This document shows positions 35,155-43,169 of a stretch of 64,000 nucleotides of DNA, one piece after another (position 1 is the stretch's first letter; every line of letters starts with the position of its first letter). A program made the position numbers and the translations under genes. The notes beneath the pieces are model-generated. The model saw nothing but the letters and a program-made list of their open reading frames with translations. It did not search any database and was not told the origin of the DNA. Source of the DNA: Nocardia brasiliensis NBRC 14402 (GTDB taxonomy: Bacteria; Actinomycetota; Actinomycetes; Mycobacteriales; Mycobacteriaceae); NCBI RefSeq assembly GCF_000308475.2, contig NZ_BAFT02000036.1, forward strand, positions 1 to 64,000, in the 5' to 3' direction.

Positions 35155-37254
35155 ATGGAACGAATGAGAGACGGGACACATCGCAAGCGGTTCGTGATGC
35201 ACGGCATGGTGCTGGCGGCAGTGGCCCTGGCGGGCGCACCCTTCCTGACACCTACCGCCTTCGGTGAGCCGGTCGGGGGCTTCACCGGAATCGACGGTGG
35301 CGCCCATGCCGCGCAATGGACTTCGGCGGTGGACGGACCGCAGCCCTACAACGGAATCACTCCCGATCTCGCGGTGCCGATCACCATGAGCGACGGCAAG
35401 GTGCTCAAGGCCGACATCATTCACCCGGCCCGGGACGGCCGCCTCGCCGACGGCCGCCGGCCGGTGATCCTGCAGATGCAGGGCTACGGCAAGCTGCCGA
35501 TCCTGATCGGGCAGGCGGTGCTCGCCGCCTCGGACGGGTTGGGCATCAAGAAGCCGCTGGAGGATTGGATCGCCTCGATCAATCTGCCCGGCGTCGGCAT
35601 CGACGGCCTGTTCGATATGACCCGTCAGCTCGACGGCGGTGCGCTGGAGGCCGCCGCGCAGGATTGGGCGCTGACCGAGGCCGGATACACCCTGGTACAG
35701 GTCGACATGCGCGGCACCGGCACCTCCGAGGGCACCTGGCAGGTGTTCGGCGACCGGGAGAAGCAGGATTCGGCGGAGGTGATCGACTGGATCACCCGGC
35801 AGCCCTGGAGCGACGGCAATGTGGGCACCATGGGCGTCTCGTTCACCGGGATCTCCGCGATCGAGGCCACCGACCGGCGTCCGCCGGGGCTGAAGGCGGT
35901 GTTCGCCTACGAACCCAGCGCCGACATCTTCACCGATATCGCCGGACCGGGCGGCGCGGTGGGCGTCGGCTTCCTGGTGCCGTGGCTGGTGGGTGTCAAC
36001 GCGCTCAAGATGATTCCCGACGTCACCGCACTCGCCGTCGGAAAGTTCGATCCCGCACAGCAATTGCAGTGGTTGAAAGACCGCATCGCCGACCCGCTGA
36101 CCCTGGTCGACATGGTGGCCAACGGCTACACGGCGTTGACGCCGGACCAGCTCACCCCGCGGACCCGGGAGTTGGTGGACCCGAATTCCCCGTTCCGGCA
36201 GGGGTTGAAGGCCAAGGTCGACAACATCCGGGTGCCGACGTTCATGGTGGGTGCGTGGTTCGACATCTTCGGCACCACACCGACGGACACGTTCAACAAG
36301 ATCCCGCTGCCCACGGAGCAGAAGAAGCTGATCATGGGCGACGGCTACCACCTCGGTTCCGGTGTCGGCGGATTCGGGCATCCCGGCATGCCGCCGCGAC
36401 TGGATGTGTTGCAGCGCGCCTGGTTCGACCACTGGCTGCGCGGCATCGACAACGGCATCGAGGAATACGCGCCGATCGTGGTCAAGCAGCAGGGTGCGGG
36501 CTGGACGGACCTGTCGGAGTTCCCGCGCACCGAGGCGACCTATCGGCGCGTGTACCTCAACGACCTGCCCTCGGGTACCGCCCCGGCCTCGGTCTACGAC
36601 GGCAGTCTCGCGGAAAGCCCGCGGCAGGGGGCGATTCGCGACCTGACGGTGGCGCCGGGCCTGCTGAGCCTGTGCGGCCGGGACACCGCCCGGATCACCG
36701 CGGGAGCCACCGCGATCCTGGACGTCTGCGGTAACGACTCGCGCGTATGGGAGCACGACGGTCTGAGTTTCACCAGCAGCCCGGTCGCCGACGCGACCAC
36801 CATTTCGGGTCCGATCAGCGTGCACCTCAACGTGACCCACGAGGCGGCCGACGGCTACTGGGTGACGACGATCAACGATGTGGCGCCCGACGGCACGTCC
36901 CGGGAGATCGCCACCGGGCAGCTGGTCTCCTCGCTGCGCCAGATCGACGAGGCCGCCAGCAAGAAGTCCGCGAACGGCGACTACACCGCGCCGCAGTACT
37001 TCCTGGATCTGGACCGGCGGCAGCAGACCGTGCCAGGGGAACCGGTCGCGCTGGATGTCGCCGTGACGCCGATCGACGCGGTGTTGCAGCCCGGGCACCG
37101 GTTGCGGGTGGACGTGTACGCCAGCAACTTCCCGAAGGGGCTGCCGCCCGCCCCCTTCCTGTTCGATTCCGGCCTCCGTCCGCAGCATCTGCGCCTCGAC
37201 CCGGAGGCTCCGAGCTGGGTCAATATCGCGCTGACTGCCTCGATCCCGGACTAG
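35155..37254 (+). CDS. Secreted CocE/NonD-family alpha/beta hydrolase (first copy)
   Basis: The 699-residue protein has an N-terminal signal peptide (HGMVLAAVALAGAPFLTPTAFG). The S15/CocE catalytic domain holds DMRGTGTSEGTWQVFGDREKQD, the nucleophile elbow MGVSFTGIS (Ser229), Asp in the GAWFDIFGTTP loop and His in YHLGSGVGGFGHPG. A C-terminal jelly-roll domain of the X-Pro dipeptidyl-peptidase C type (QPGHRLRVDVYASNFP) completes it. It would act outside the membrane on acyl ester or amide bonds; cocaine esterase and mycobacterial relatives differ widely in substrate. The start may be any of the Met codons at residues 1, 4 or 15. A paralogue lies at 50285. Confidence 0.9.
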   Translation: MERMRDGTHRKRFVMHGMVLAAVALAGAPFLTPTAFGEPVGGFTGIDGGAHAAQWTSAVDGPQPYNGITPDLAVPITMSDGKVLKADIIHPARDGRLADGRRPVILQMQGYGKLPILIGQAVLAASDGLGIKKPLEDWIASINLPGVGIDGLFDMTRQLDGGALEAAAQDWALTEAGYTLVQVDMRGTGTSEGTWQVFGDREKQDSAEVIDWITRQPWSDGNVGTMGVSFTGISAIEATDRRPPGLKAVFAYEPSADIFTDIAGPGGAVGVGFLVPWLVGVNALKMIPDVTALAVGKFDPAQQLQWLKDRIADPLTLVDMVANGYTALTPDQLTPRTRELVDPNSPFRQGLKAKVDNIRVPTFMVGAWFDIFGTTPTDTFNKIPLPTEQKKLIMGDGYHLGSGVGGFGHPGMPPRLDVLQRAWFDHWLRGIDNGIEEYAPIVVKQQGAGWTDLSEFPRTEATYRRVYLNDLPSGTAPASVYDGSLAESPRQGAIRDLTVAPGLLSLCGRDTARITAGATAILDVCGNDSRVWEHDGLSFTSSPVADATTISGPISVHLNVTHEAADGYWVTTINDVAPDGTSREIATGQLVSSLRQIDEAASKKSANGDYTAPQYFLDLDRRQQTVPGEPVALDVAVTPIDAVLQPGHRLRVDVYASNFPKGLPPAPFLFDSGLRPQHLRLDPEAPSWVNIALTASIPD

Positions 37255-37509
37255 GGCGGGTCGTATGAGTTCCTAACGGAATCTCAGGTGCGTCAGGGGA
37301 AGCGCTCAGGTGGGCAGGGCAGTGTCGATGGTGTTGGTGGATCGGCTGCCCCGATGCACCCCTCCCCGAGCGGTCGGCGGCGGTAATCCTGCTGCCGCCG
37401 GCCGCCCTCTCCCGGGGGACCGAGCTTCGGTGGACCGCATGGGAACGGTTCACCCTTCCCAGCGGTCGGCGGCGTGGAAGTTGGCGTCGCCGACTGCGCC
37501 TTTTCCAGG

Positions 37510-38334
37510 TCAGGCCAAGAGCTGCAGGAAGCGCGTGACTTCGTGCTGTACCGCCGCGCGCCCGGGGCCCAGGTATTTGCGCGGATCGGACAGGGCGGGA
37601 TCGGCCGCCAGGGCGGTGCGGACCGCCTCGGTCATCAGGACATTGAGCCGGGTCGCGATGTTGACCTTGGTGATGCCGTGCTGGACCGCCGCGCGCAGCC
37701 CGTCGTCGGAGACGCCGGAGGAGCCGTGCAGGACCAGGGGGACCGGCACCTTGGCCGCGAGCCGGGCGATCAATTCGTGGTCGAGGGTCGCAGTGCGCGT
37801 GTGCATGGCATGCGACGAGCCCACCGCGACGGCCAGCGCGTCTACGCCGGTGGCGGCGACGAACTCGACGGCCTCGTCCGGATCGGTGCGGACGCCGGGG
37901 GCGTGCGCACCGTCCTTCCCGCCGACCTCGCCGAGTTCGGCCTCGACGTGCACGCCGCGCTCGTGGCACCAGCGGGTGATCTCGGCGGTGCTCGCCACAT
38001 TGGCGGCGTAGTCCAGGGTGGAACCGTCGTACATCACCGAGCCGACGCCGAGTTCGACCGCGGCGCGCACCAAGACCGGATCGGTCGCGTGGTCGAGGTG
38101 CACCGCGATGGCGGCGCTGCTGTCGGCCGCGACCCGCAGACAGGCGAGGGCCAGCGGCGCGAGGCCGCCGTGATAGCTCGCCGTGTTCTCCGAAAGCTGG
38201 AGCACCACAGGTCGTTTCGCCGCTTCCGCGGCCGCCGCGATGGCCTCCGCGTGCTCCAGCACGATCACGTTGAACGCCCCCAGCCCGCCGGGCGCGGCGG
38301 TGGTGACCAACTCGGAGACAGGCGTCAGCGGCAT
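37510..38334 (-). CDS. Class II ketose-bisphosphate aldolase (probable tagatose-1,6-bisphosphate aldolase)
   Basis: A 274-residue zinc aldolase of the GatY/KbaY/FbaA family. Zinc and catalytic residues are visible: HLDHATD (Asp-His pair), EAELGEVGG, VGSSHAMHT and VLHGSSGVSDD. The phosphate-binding stretch KVNIATRLNVLMTEAVR follows. It would split a ketose 1,6-bisphosphate into dihydroxyacetone phosphate and glyceraldehyde 3-phosphate. Its place downstream of a PfkB kinase (37-bp gap), NagA, ROK and SIS genes argues for tagatose bisphosphate as the substrate in amino-sugar catabolism. A fructose bisphosphate role cannot be excluded from sequence. Confidence 0.9.
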   Translation of the reverse strand: MPLTPVSELVTTAAPGGLGAFNVIVLEHAEAIAAAAEAAKRPVVLQLSENTASYHGGLAPLALACLRVAADSSAAIAVHLDHATDPVLVRAAVELGVGSVMYDGSTLDYAANVASTAEITRWCHERGVHVEAELGEVGGKDGAHAPGVRTDPDEAVEFVAATGVDALAVAVGSSHAMHTRTATLDHELIARLAAKVPVPLVLHGSSGVSDDGLRAAVQHGITKVNIATRLNVLMTEAVRTALAADPALSDPRKYLGPGRAAVQHEVTRFLQLLA

Positions 38335-38371
38335 CGGTATCTCTTTCTGGGGGCTCAGCCCGCCGCGGCGG

Positions 38372-39325
38372 TCACGCCGAGGGCTCCTGGGCGGTGGGTA
38401 GGTCGAGCCGGGTGACTCGGACAGTCGGGGCGATGCGGGTGCGCAGGCAGCGGTCGATCTCGCCGGCCACCGGGATGACCACGGCGGCGGCGGAGGTGGC
38501 CACCGCGTCGGTGAGAATGGTCGGCCAGTCGGGGACCTCGTCGGCGGTGAGCGCGGCGATCACCGCGGCGGTGGCGGAATCGCCCGCGCCCGTGGGATTT
38601 CCGGCCAGCGGTTCGGGCAGTGCGGCGAACCAGGCGCCCTCGGCGGTGACCGCGACCATGCCGTCGGCGCCGCGGGTGGCGATCACCGCGCGCACTCCGC
38701 TCTCGATCAGCGGATACGCGGCCGTGACGACCTCTTCGGCGGTGGCCGGCTTGACGCCGGTGAGCCGGTGCAGTTCGTCCCCGTTGGGCATCAGGACGAC
38801 GCCGGGGACCTGGGCGGCCAGGCGCAACGCCTCGCCGTCCACATCGCAGATGGTCGGCACGTCGGCGGCGATGGCGCCGCGGGCTATCTCGGCGGGCAGC
38901 GTCGCCGCGATACCGCCGGGCAGTGAGCCGGAGATGACCAGGCCGTCGATATCGGGCAGCATGCCGGTGACCCGGACTGCGAGCTGTTCGGCGGCGTGCG
39001 GGTTGGAGACCCGGGCGCCGGGCTCCCACAGGGCGGTGGCGGTGCCGTCCTCGGATTCGCTGATCACCACGGTGCGCCGGACCCAGGGCAGCGCGTGCAC
39101 GAAATCGACCGGCATCTCCAGCTCGGCGGCGGCCGCGAACGCGTGATCGGCGAAACCGGTTGCCCGCGCGTACTTCCCGAGCTGGTTGAGCACCCGGGTG
39201 ACGTCGATGCCCTTGCCGCCGATGCGTTGCTCGACGGAACGGACCCGGTGCGCCTGGCCGCGTTCGAAGTGCTCGACCCGGTAGGTCATGTCGTAGGCGG
39301 GGTTCATGGTCACGGTAAGGATCAC
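38372..39325 (-). CDS. PfkB-family sugar-phosphate kinase (tagatose-6-phosphate / 1-phosphofructokinase type)
   Basis: A 317-residue kinase of the PfkB family. The N-terminal ILTVTMNPAYDMTY and IGGKGIDVTRVLNQLG identify the 1-phosphofructokinase/LacC subgroup. The C-terminal GNPTGAGDSATAAVI carries the catalytic Asp and anion hole. It would phosphorylate a ketohexose phosphate (tagatose 6-phosphate or fructose 1-phosphate) to the bisphosphate used by the adjacent aldolase. I place the start at GTG 39325, whose GTGA overlaps the nagA stop; an in-frame GTG at 39334 is possible. The 4-bp overlap points to coupled translation. Confidence 0.9.
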   Translation of the reverse strand: MILTVTMNPAYDMTYRVEHFERGQAHRVRSVEQRIGGKGIDVTRVLNQLGKYARATGFADHAFAAAAELEMPVDFVHALPWVRRTVVISESEDGTATALWEPGARVSNPHAAEQLAVRVTGMLPDIDGLVISGSLPGGIAATLPAEIARGAIAADVPTICDVDGEALRLAAQVPGVVLMPNGDELHRLTGVKPATAEEVVTAAYPLIESGVRAVIATRGADGMVAVTAEGAWFAALPEPLAGNPTGAGDSATAAVIAALTADEVPDWPTILTDAVATSAAAVVIPVAGEIDRCLRTRIAPTVRVTRLDLPTAQEPSA

Positions 39326-40482
39326 GACAACCACTGTCCTCGCCTGAGCACCCGATGCAAATGGAGATTGTCACCGACTATCAACAGGTCGGCGAAATAT
39401 CCCGCGCGCAGGTCACCGACGTCGGCGAGGCCGAGCGCCGCCGCGGGCGTCGCGGTGGCGGCGCGGACCGCGGCCTCGAGCGGCACCCCGGATTCGCCGA
39501 CGGCCCGTGCGACACAGTCGAGCAGCGTGCTGATGCCGCCCGCCAGCGAACCGTTCGCGATGCGGGCCACGCCTTGGCGCACGGTGACCGACTGCGGGCC
39601 GAGCTGGTACTCGCCGTCCGAGAGGCCCGCCGCCTGCATCGCGTCGGTGATCAGCGCGACCCGGGTGGGCGCGGCCGCGAAGGCCAGCGCGGCGAACCCG
39701 GGATCGACGTGCACGCCGTCGCCGATCAGCTCGACGATCGCGTGTCCCGCCGCGGCGGCGACGAGGCCGGCGCCGACCGGTCCCGGTTCGCGATGGTGCA
39801 GCGGCGGCATGCCGTTCGCCAGGTGGGTCACCACGCTGCCGAAACCGTTGGGCCGCAAGGCCGTCAGGAACGCGGAGAAGTCGGCGTTGCTGTGGCCGAG
39901 CGCGACCACCACGCCGTGCTCGGTGAGCCGCTGCGCGACCGCGTCGTACCCGGAACGTTCCGGTGCGAGCGTCATCATCCGCAGCGCGCCGCCGCCGGCC
40001 CGCAGCAGCTGGTCGGTCAACTCGAGATCGGGGTCGCGCAGAAACCGCGGATCCTGGGCCCCGCAGCGGGCCTCGGACAGGAACGGGCCCTCGGCGTGGA
40101 TGCCGCCGAGCACGCCGTCCTCGGCCAGTCCGCGCAGCATCGCGGTCTGCGCCACCATGTCCGCGGCGGCCGCGGTGACGATGCTCGCGACCACGGTTGT
40201 GGACCCGCTCGCGTGGTGGAAGGCCGCGGCGGCCCGCGCCTCGGCGGGATCGACGGAGTCGAACCGATGCCCGAGCCCGCCGTGATTGTGGATGTCGATC
40301 AGTCCGGGCAGCAGGGTGCCCGCGAACTCCGGCTCCGCCGACCCCGGATGTGCCGCAACCCATTCCGAATAGGGCACGACCGCACTGACCCGATCGCCGA
40401 CGATCGAGACGACACCGTCGTCCCACTGAGCGGACGCGCACACCACGCGCCCACGAATAGCCAATTCGGTACCCGGACTCAT
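39322..40482 (-). CDS. nagA: N-acetylhexosamine-6-phosphate deacetylase (NagA/AgaA)
   Basis: A 386-residue amidohydrolase that removes acetate from N-acetylglucosamine- or N-acetylgalactosamine-6-phosphate. Motifs in order: DIHNHGG (where family members usually read HxHG), HAEGPFLS (metal Glu), LGHSNAD, VTHLANGMPPLHHREPGPVGA, the substrate-binding GDGVHVDP, catalytic Asp in LITDAMQA, and GSLAGG near the C-terminus. The sequence alone does not separate gluco from galacto specificity; its neighbours favour the galacto pathway. Translation is coupled to the PfkB gene by overlap. A 400-bp repeat-bearing gap separates it from the ROK kinase gene upstream. Confidence 0.94.
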   Translation of the reverse strand: MSPGTELAIRGRVVCASAQWDDGVVSIVGDRVSAVVPYSEWVAAHPGSAEPEFAGTLLPGLIDIHNHGGLGHRFDSVDPAEARAAAAFHHASGSTTVVASIVTAAAADMVAQTAMLRGLAEDGVLGGIHAEGPFLSEARCGAQDPRFLRDPDLELTDQLLRAGGGALRMMTLAPERSGYDAVAQRLTEHGVVVALGHSNADFSAFLTALRPNGFGSVVTHLANGMPPLHHREPGPVGAGLVAAAAGHAIVELIGDGVHVDPGFAALAFAAAPTRVALITDAMQAAGLSDGEYQLGPQSVTVRQGVARIANGSLAGGISTLLDCVARAVGESGVPLEAAVRAATATPAAALGLADVGDLRAGYFADLLIVGDNLHLHRVLRRGQWLS

Positions 40483-40882
40483 AGGAACACCCTATTGCCG
40501 TGACCCCCACGCCCCACTCCCGCACAACAGCCAGCAGCCACCGTCCCGGTAACCGGCCGATCGCGGGGTGCAACGACGGTCAGCGGTCGATCCCGATGGG
40601 TGCGGGCCGCGGGCGTGCGGCAGCCCGCTCCAGGTATCGCCTGTGCTATCGCCCAGTCGCGGCGCGCAACGGCGAATGGTGGTCCATCCCGATGGCCGCG
40701 ACCTTCGGCGGATATCGCTCGTGCTGCCGGGCGGTCGCGGGGCGCCAGTGGTCCATCCCATGGTCGGTCCGGCGCTTGGTGCCCGTCAATCTGGGGCGGG
40801 TACCCAGTTGGGTACGGGAGGGGAGCGCTCGTCCCGGGCCGGGTGTGCCGCGCTGGGCGGGTCGGGGTGGGGACCACCGGGC
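40483..40882. repeat. 400-bp gap in the amino-sugar cluster with three degenerate repeat units
   Basis: Between the nagA start and the ROK stop there is no convincing gene, but three similar blocks can be read. Each has a GTCGCGG-GCGCAAC-like part followed by GGTCGATCCCGATGG (40585-40599), GGTCCATCCCGATGG (40681-40695) and GGTCCATCCCATGG (40750-40763). Spacing is 96 and then 69 bp. The minus-strand frame stays open through part of it but is Arg/Pro/Gly-rich and family-less. It may be decayed coding sequence or an intergenic repeat family. Confidence 0.5.
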
Positions 40883-42028
40883 TCATGCCAGGGCTCCTTG
40901 GCGGGCGAACAACGCGGCACCCATCAGGCCGGCGCGGGCGCCGTATTCGCCGAGTACGACGTGCGGGGCGGGTACCAGGCGGAGCCGGTCGGCGATGGCC
41001 TGGTGCAGCGGATCGGTGAGGGCCGCGCCCGCACCGGCGAGTCCGCCGCCGAGGATGATCAGCTCGGGACAGGCCGCGTGCACGATGCCGATCAGTCCGT
41101 CGGCCAGCGCGTCCACCGCGTCCACCAGCACGGCCTTGGCGGCGGGGTCGGTGTCGACCAGCGCGAAAACCTCTGCCGCGCCCTTGATTTCGCGACCGGT
41201 GCGGCGGGTGTAGGCGCGGGCGATCGACGCGCCGGAGGCCACGGTCTCCACGCATCCGGTGTTGCCGCACGGGCAGGGCAGCCCGTCCGGGCGCACCGGG
41301 ATGTGCCCGTATTCGCCGACCTGGCCGTAGCTGCTGCGCACCAGATGACCGCCGACGGACAGCGTGCCGGAGATGCCGGTGCCCAGGATGACGACGCAGA
41401 CGTTGTCGTGCCCGCGACCCGCGCCGAAGCGCCATTCGGCCCAACCCGCCACGGCGACATCGTGTTCGATGAGCACGGGGATGCCCCAGCGGTCGCGGAA
41501 CCGGTCGCCGATGTGCACGTCCCGCCAGCCGACATTGCTGCTGAATACCGCGATCGAGCGGACGGAATCGACGATTCCGGGCAGGACCACGGCCGCGCGG
41601 CGCACCCGATCCCGTTGGGCCGCGGTCAATTCGGCCAGCAGGTGATCGCCGAGCGCGCCCATCGCCTCGAACGCCGCCTCGCCCTGCGGCGTGGCCACGG
41701 TCGCGACGGCGAGCACTTCGCCTGCGCGGTCGGTGATTTCACCCTTGATCGTGGTGCCGCCGACGTCCAATCCGAGGACCAGTGCGTCGTCGGGCAACGG
41801 GGCAGGCCGCGCAGGTGCCGCGGTCTGCCCCGTCGACGGGCCGCCAGGACGAGCCGTCGCGGTCGGCCCGGCAGCGCCGATCGCGGGCCTGGCGGCACCG
41901 GCCGAGGGCGTCGTGCTGTTCGCAGCGGCGCCCGCGCCCACTTCGGCCGCGGTAGCGGCCTGGTCGGACGATCCGGCCGCGGCGCTGCCGGGCCGGTCTG
42001 TGCTCTTCGGGTCGTGCTCGGCTGACAT
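40883..42028 (-). CDS. ROK-family sugar kinase with long N-terminal extension
   Basis: The 381-residue protein carries ROK kinase motifs: ATP-binding LGLDVGGTTIKG at 86-97; catalytic Asp in LIEHDVAVAGWAEW; VILGTGISGTLSVGG; and the zinc/sugar motif GEYGHIPV...CPCGNTGCVE. It would phosphorylate the imported (N-acetyl)hexosamine at C6. Before the kinase fold lies an unusual stretch of about 80 residues, almost all Ala, Pro, Gly, Thr and Ser, which normal ROK kinases of about 300 residues lack. ATG at 42028 lies 67 bp after the SIS gene stop. The extension reads in frame and cannot simply be an over-called start, though a downstream start is possible. Confidence 0.9.
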   Translation of the reverse strand: MSAEHDPKSTDRPGSAAAGSSDQAATAAEVGAGAAANSTTPSAGAARPAIGAAGPTATARPGGPSTGQTAAPARPAPLPDDALVLGLDVGGTTIKGEITDRAGEVLAVATVATPQGEAAFEAMGALGDHLLAELTAAQRDRVRRAAVVLPGIVDSVRSIAVFSSNVGWRDVHIGDRFRDRWGIPVLIEHDVAVAGWAEWRFGAGRGHDNVCVVILGTGISGTLSVGGHLVRSSYGQVGEYGHIPVRPDGLPCPCGNTGCVETVASGASIARAYTRRTGREIKGAAEVFALVDTDPAAKAVLVDAVDALADGLIGIVHAACPELIILGGGLAGAGAALTDPLHQAIADRLRLVPAPHVVLGEYGARAGLMGAALFARQGALA

Positions 42029-42095
42029 GCCTCGCACAATAGGCGGCGTCGATACCGGCGCCGCGGTCTGCTCGGGGCTCACCGAACCGGATCTT

Positions 42096-43040
42096 TCACT
42101 GGTCCAGGACGACCGAGCGGTTGAGGCCACGCGGGTGGTCGGGGTCGAGCCCGAGGTCGGCCGCGCGCAGGATGCACAGTTGGTGCACCCGAACCAGGTC
42201 GGCCATCGGGTCGATGTCACGGTGCTCGAAGTGCGCGCCGGTGCTCGCGATATCGGCGGCGAAGTTCGGCACCAGCGGGCCGAACGCCCAGACCGCGCGA
42301 CCGGGTGCGGAGATGGCGATCGGGCCGTGCCGGTATTCGGTGGACAGGTAGGACTCGGTCCAGGACTGGCAGGATTCGCGCAGCTTGAGGCCGGATTCTT
42401 CGGCGATGGCGGCGGCGAAGCCCATGCCGACGAAGCTGATCTGCTCGGCGTGGCGGACCTGCGCCAGCGACACCGTCGGGTCCTCGGCCAGCACGGCCCT
42501 GGCCTGTGCGATCACGGGCTCGAGGTCTTCGCCGAAGTGCCAGCGCAGGATGGCCAGCGTGGTGGTGGCGAAACGGGTCTGCACCACCGATTCCTCGTCG
42601 ACCTCGTCGATCAGGATCGGGTCGCCCAGCTCGAGCACCGGAGTGTCCGGGCTGGAGCAGATGACGGTGCGGGGGACGTCCGCGGGCAGCTCGCGCATCG
42701 CGTTGACCACCTCGGTGGTGGTGCCGGAGCGGCAGATCACCAGATAGCGGTCGTACTCGCGGCCGGAGCGGACCTCGCTGGCGGGCCAGGCGTCGGTCAA
42801 ACCGTGGCCGGCTCGCTCGCGCAGGGCCGCGATCGCTTTGGACATGAACAGGGAAGTGCCGCAACCGATCACAGCGACTCGCTCGCCCTTTTGGGGGAGG
42901 ATCTCGCGGTGTTCGGCGGCGATCGTTTCGGCGCGCGCCCAGTCGTCAGGCTGGGTGGCGACCTCTTTGGCCAGGTGGGTGGCGGGCGTGGGTTCGGCTG
43001 AGATCGACACAACAACAGAATCCGCCCGGTGATCGTTCAT
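42096..43040 (-). CDS. SIS-domain sugar isomerase/deaminase (AgaS-like)
   Basis: The 314-residue protein has two SIS domains, like the isomerase half of GlmS. They include VAVIGCGTSLFMSKAIAALRE, VICRSGTTTEVVNAM, FVGMGFAAAIAEESGLKLRE and ESYLSTEYRHGPIAIS (Glu-Tyr-Arg-His-Gly-Pro). This is the AgaS/FrlB/NagB-II pattern: conversion of galactosamine-6-phosphate to tagatose-6-phosphate plus ammonia, or of glucosamine-6-phosphate to fructose-6-phosphate. It is the first gene of the minus-strand operon, divergent from the sugar ABC transporter, with a 129-bp shared promoter region. Confidence 0.9.
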   Translation of the reverse strand: MNDHRADSVVVSISAEPTPATHLAKEVATQPDDWARAETIAAEHREILPQKGERVAVIGCGTSLFMSKAIAALRERAGHGLTDAWPASEVRSGREYDRYLVICRSGTTTEVVNAMRELPADVPRTVICSSPDTPVLELGDPILIDEVDEESVVQTRFATTTLAILRWHFGEDLEPVIAQARAVLAEDPTVSLAQVRHAEQISFVGMGFAAAIAEESGLKLRESCQSWTESYLSTEYRHGPIAISAPGRAVWAFGPLVPNFAADIASTGAHFEHRDIDPMADLVRVHQLCILRAADLGLDPDHPRGLNRSVVLDQ

Positions 43041-43078
43041 GTCAACTTAACGAGCGAATCGGTCACATATGATCAAGA

Positions 43079-43094
43079 TGGGGTCTAGATTGAG
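43079..43094. promoter_or_regulatory. Weak DasR-like (GntR) site in the divergent amino-sugar promoter
   Basis: The palindromic core GGTCTAGA matches the centre of the DasR-responsive element of Streptomyces (TGGTCTAGACCA), but the outer positions do not match. It lies midway between the divergent SIS and transporter start codons. A site for the DeoR regulator at 52578 is an alternative reading of this region. Confidence 0.25.
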
Positions 43095-43169
43095 TGTCGG
43101 GTCGATCAGGTCGATCCCATCATCGGCTGTCCAGTGGCGCCGGATGTGCAAATTTGAAAGGTTCTACTC

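Noticed and set aside
35110..37188. 692-codon minus-strand open frame opposite the CocE gene
   Set aside because: The plus strand has a signal peptide and catalytic motifs; the antisense frame has none.
40492..40761. 89-codon minus-strand open frame in the gap between the ROK and nagA genes
   Set aside because: Arg/Pro/Ser-rich, built from degenerate DNA repeats, with no family motif; kept as a repeat region rather than a gene.
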